Of a DNA stretch of 12,023 nt, positions 9,771-12,023 are shown in pieces. Every line of letters begins with the position of its first letter. Positions within the stretch are counted from its first letter, which is position 1. Under the pieces are notes generated by a model, which ran no database searches, was not told the DNA's origin, and worked only from the letters and a program-made list of their open reading frames with translations. Both the position numbers and the translations under genes were made by a program. Origin of the DNA: JBDSTZ01 sp039927975 (lineage in GTDB: Bacteria; Pseudomonadota; Gammaproteobacteria; Burkholderiales; Burkholderiaceae_D); assembly GCA_039927975.1 (NCBI GenBank), contig JBDSTZ010000538.1:1-12023 (forward strand), written 5' to 3'.

Positions 9771-9838
9771 GCGTGGCTTCAGACGGCTGACGATGCGCAC
9801 CGGCCTGCTAATGGAGGTGGGGGCGATCCGGACCGATT

Positions 9839-10312
9839 TCAAGAGGCGAGGTCCGGTGTCAGTTCCAACAGCTGATCGTATGGCGCTTGTTGTAGCCACG
9901 ATCGCAACTGATCAAGGTGTTCGGTGCTGGCGAGACTGATAAACAGGCGCGCCGGCCTTCCACGCAAGATACGGTTTAATGTTACACGTAAAACGAGATT
10001 GCCGGTGCAGCACAGGCAGCCGGGCGCGATGCGCGAGATCAGGACAGTGGCAGATGCTTCCAGCGCAGCGTGGCCGTCGGCGAGGCCTTCGAGGATGACG
10101 GCGACGCTGCCGGCGGGCGCGGGGGTGGGGTTTGTAGCGGTGTCGGTGGATGAGGCAACGCTCGGCTCGGAGCTTGCGTCGGAGGCTGTGTCGGCCGCCA
10201 CGCCAATGCCGGCGGCGATGGCACGCTCGCGTGCCCCGGCGGTGGCGCCGGTGACCAGCGTCAGGCGCGCGGCCACCACGCCGGCGCCGGCATCAACACC
10301 GGCGGCGGGCAT
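9839..10312 (-). CDS. Degenerate CobW/G3E-like protein coupled to the response regulator
   Basis: A 157-residue protein that follows the order of CobW/COG0523 G3E GTPases in shortened form. First comes a strand-loop LTLVTGATAGARERA (17-31) where the P-loop should be. Then an Ala/Ser/Thr/Pro-rich linker (about 35-68), a VAVILEG strand (70-76), the IAPGCLCC motif (95-102; CxCC of the metal-binding type) and a helix-strand region ending in LFISLASTEHLDQL (123-136). The Walker A Lys-Ser/Thr is absent, so GTP binding is unlikely. The C-terminal CobW domain is missing too. The ATG shares one base with the stop of the response regulator gene (TGATG at 10314-10310), which implies translational coupling. 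Zn or other metal binding through the cysteines is possible. Function is not known to me; the CobW relationship is inferred from motif order. Confidence 0.72.
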   Translation of the reverse strand: MPAAGVDAGAGVVAARLTLVTGATAGARERAIAAGIGVAADTASDASSEPSVASSTDTATNPTPAPAGSVAVILEGLADGHAALEASATVLISRIAPGCLCCTGNLVLRVTLNRILRGRPARLFISLASTEHLDQLRSWLQQAPYDQLLELTPDLAS

Positions 10313-11025
10313 CAGCCCCCTTTTTTGGCCAGCTTGCCTGGCTCGACGCCGAGCTGCTTGAGCTTGCGGTACAGGTGGGTCCGTTCGAGCCCGGTTTTCT
10401 CGGCGACCCGGGTCATGCTGCCGCCTTCGCGGCCCAGGTGATGTTCAAAATACATGCGCTCGAAGGCGTCGCGCGCCTCGCGCAGCGGCAGGTCGAAGCT
10501 CAGGTTGGTGGCCGGGTTGTCGCCGTTCTGCATGCTGGCGCCCATGCGCGGCACGATGGCCGACTGCGGCGCCTGGGTCGCGAACATGGTCGCGGCCACG
10601 CTTTCCTCGGGCGGCGTCATCATCATGCGCGGCGCCACCACCGGCGCGCGCACCACTTCCTGGGCCCGCGTCAAACCCTGCTGCACGGCCTTGAGCAGCT
10701 TTTGCAGGGCGATCGGTTTTTCGAGGAAATTGAGGGCGCCGATGCGGGTCGCCTCGACCGCGGTGTCGATCGTCGCGTGGCCCGACATCATGATGACCGG
10801 CATGGTCAACAGGCCGTCGCGCTGCCATTCCTTGAGCAGGGTCACGCCGTCGGTGTCGGGCATCCAGATGTCGAGCAAAACCAGGTCGGGCGCGCCGGCG
10901 GCCCTGGCGTCGCGGGCTTGCTGCGCATTCTCGGCAAGCTGGATCGCGTGGCCTTCGTCGCCCAGGATTTCCGAGAGGAGCTCGCGGATGCCCATTTCAT
11001 CATCAACTACGAGAATGTTCGCCAT
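10312..11025 (-). CDS. Response regulator, REC plus Fis-type helix-turn-helix (NtrX-like without AAA+)
   Basis: A 237-residue DNA-binding response regulator. The receiver domain occupies residues 1-120: acidic pair Asp8-Asp9, phospho-acceptor Asp52 in LLDIWMP, Ser81 and Lys103. A proline/alanine/methionine-rich linker (about 125-175) follows, then a Fis-like helix-turn-helix at 203-226 (MTRVAEKTGLERTHLYRKL). The AAA+ sigma-54 activation domain of classical NtrX/NtrC is absent, so it should act as a simple activator or repressor, in the manner of RegA/PrrA-type REC-Fis regulators. The ATG at 11025 is chosen: the receiver fold begins there (MANILVVDDE) and AGGA lies at 11036-11039. The frame is open 26 codons further upstream, but that stretch has no family resemblance. 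It is downstream of its likely partner kinase (139-bp gap) and overlaps the CobW-like gene by one base. Confidence 0.9.
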   Translation of the reverse strand: MANILVVDDEMGIRELLSEILGDEGHAIQLAENAQQARDARAAGAPDLVLLDIWMPDTDGVTLLKEWQRDGLLTMPVIMMSGHATIDTAVEATRIGALNFLEKPIALQKLLKAVQQGLTRAQEVVRAPVVAPRMMMTPPEESVAATMFATQAPQSAIVPRMGASMQNGDNPATNLSFDLPLREARDAFERMYFEHHLGREGGSMTRVAEKTGLERTHLYRKLKQLGVEPGKLAKKGG

Positions 11026-11164
11026 TTTTATATTTTCCTGATTTTCAACGCTGCTGCCACCGTTGAGTTCCCCTGCCAGCAGAAGTGCCCCTGCACTCCC
11101 CATTGTAAAGCCATGGTCAAAGCCACGTTCCGTCCCGCGACGCCGAAGCGTCCAAGCTGCGATT
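11026..11164 (-). other. Gap between the kinase and regulator genes
   Basis: The 139 bp are long for a two-component operon. A TACAAT box at about 11101-11106 on the minus strand, with no good -35, could give a secondary promoter for the regulator. Just before it, GGCTTTGACCAT and GGCTTTACAAT form an imperfect direct repeat. No gene is seen. Confidence 0.35.
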
Positions 11165-12023
11165 CTATGCGCGAACCGCGGCCGACGCCAGAGGTGCAGG
11201 CTCAGGCGCTAACTTTAACAGCAAAATCGAGACCGCCGCGCCTGTTCCGTCGAGGTGATTCTGGATATCGATGCGGCCGCCGTGCTCTTCGACGATCTTT
11301 TTCACCATCGCCAGGCCGAGCCCGGTACCGCGCGCCTTCGAGGTGACGTAAGGCTCGAACGCGCGCGACAGGATCTTCGGCGCGAAGCCGGGGCCGTTGT
11401 CGGCAATCACCAGCCGCACCGCGGTGCCGGCGCCGCCTTCCGGACTCTGGTAGCGGATCGTTTCGGTGCGCAGGTCGATCCGCGCGCGCGGCGCGCCGGC
11501 GGCCCGCTCGGTAAGCGCGTCCTGGGCGTTTTGCAGCAGGTTGTGGATCACCTGGCGCAGCTGGGTGGCGTCGCCCATCACCGGCGGCAACCCGGCCGCC
11601 AGGCTGGCGTGGATGATGTCGCTGTCGTCGCCGGCCAGGTAGAGCCCGAGGATCTCGGCGATCAGCGCATTCAGGTCGAGCGGCAGCAGCACCGCCGGCG
11701 GCGCCTTGGCGTAGTCGCGGAAGTCGTCGACCATGCGCTTCATGGCGTCGACCTGGTTGACGATGGTGGCGGTGCTGCGCTTGAGCAGGGCGGCGTCGGC
11801 CGGCGCCAGGCGGTCCTCGAGCTTCATCTGCAGCCGTTCGGCCGACAGCTGGATCGGCGTGAGCGGGTTCTTGATCTCGTGCGCCAGGCGCCGCGCGACT
11901 TCGCCCCAGGCCACCGAGCGCTGCGCCGAAATCACATCCGAGATATCGTCGAACACCACGATGAAGCCGCTGCCGGCGCGCGCCGGCAGGCGCGAACCGC
12001 GCGCCAGCACGGTTTGCTCGTGC
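11165..12023 (-). CDS. ntrY: NtrY-like sensor histidine kinase (partial, N-terminus off the right edge)
   Basis: The C-terminal 285 or so residues of a membrane sensor kinase. Reading from the right edge, the end of a PAS-like segment (GFIVVFDDISDV) leads into the dimerisation/phospho-acceptor domain with RRLAHEIKNPLTPIQ. Its His codon lies at 11881-11879, followed by DDFRDYAK. The ATPase domain has the N box NLLQNAQDAL, G1 DNGPGF, an F box FEPYVTSK and G2 GTGLGLAMVKKIVEEHGG. This combination is typical of NtrY, a nitrogen- or redox-linked kinase with an N-terminal transmembrane and HAMP region that would lie outside the window. The stop is TAG at 11167-11165. It precedes the REC-Fis regulator on the same strand, its expected substrate. 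The true sensing role in this organism is not shown by the sequence. Confidence 0.9.
   Translation of the reverse strand, partial: HEQTVLARGSRLPARAGSGFIVVFDDISDVISAQRSVAWGEVARRLAHEIKNPLTPIQLSAERLQMKLEDRLAPADAALLKRSTATIVNQVDAMKRMVDDFRDYAKAPPAVLLPLDLNALIAEILGLYLAGDDSDIIHASLAAGLPPVMGDATQLRQVIHNLLQNAQDALTERAAGAPRARIDLRTETIRYQSPEGGAGTAVRLVIADNGPGFAPKILSRAFEPYVTSKARGTGLGLAMVKKIVEEHGGRIDIQNHLDGTGAAVSILLLKLAPEPAPLASAAVRA

Noticed and set aside
9778..9787. TTCAGACGGC, the exact complement of the Neisseria DNA uptake core GCCGTCTGAA
   Set aside because: A single copy in 12 kb; Neisserial DNA would carry many. The rest of the window points to Oxalobacteraceae, so this is chance.
9924..10361. A plus-strand 145-codon frame opposite the CobW-like gene
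   Set aside because: It is Ala/Arg/Pro-rich without domains, while the minus-strand gene has the CxCC motif and a coupled start.
11026..11103. A 26-codon extension of the response regulator from 11103
   Set aside because: Receiver domains begin at MANILVVDDE, and AGGA precedes the ATG at 11025. The upstream codons are low-complexity and unlike receiver sequence.

Overview
The window reads as chromosomal DNA of a GC-rich betaproteobacterium. An Oxalobacteraceae member of the Massilia/Duganella/Telluria type is the best guess. This rests on the LysM / def / fmt neighbourhood, a DUF3567-family small protein (a betaproteobacterial family), an NtrY-like kinase with a short REC-Fis response regulator, and strongly G/C-biased third codon positions. 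No rRNA, tRNA, CRISPR array, insertion sequence or prophage gene is visible.

Layout. 1-452 (minus): the first part of a secreted LysM protein, running off the left edge. 731-2511 (plus): def and fmt, which deformylate nascent proteins and formylate initiator Met-tRNA; they are separated by 281 bp. 2516-2779 (minus): an orphan BrnA-like ribbon-helix-helix protein, tail to tail with fmt. 2780-3234: a 455-bp non-coding stretch with an AT-rich cluster of GTATC/GATAC motifs around a stem-loop, a TATAAT box, a degenerate REP-like inverted pair and three tandem 10-bp repeats. 3235-7011 (plus): full-length cobalamin-dependent methionine synthase metH, followed by a GC-rich stem-loop.

The right half is all on the minus strand. 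From the right edge leftward it holds a partial NtrY-like sensor kinase (11165-12023), a REC-Fis response regulator with no AAA+ domain (10312-11025), a degenerate CobW/G3E-like protein sharing one base with the regulator's stop codon (9839-10312), a DUF3567 protein (9455-9712), a YafJ-type class II glutamine amidotransferase (8541-9320) and an EAL-HDOD signalling protein (7097-8368) convergent with metH.

The kinase and regulator form an evident two-component pair, and the CobW-like gene is probably translated from the same message. The other minus-strand genes have 126-172 bp gaps and may be separate units. def/fmt and ntrYX, which I recall as lying on one strand in related genera, are here on opposite strands with metH and others between them, suggesting rearrangement. 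I found no convincing new multi-gene system. The most unusual items are the P-loop-less CobW-like protein tied to the regulator, the orphan BrnA, and the structured region upstream of metH.
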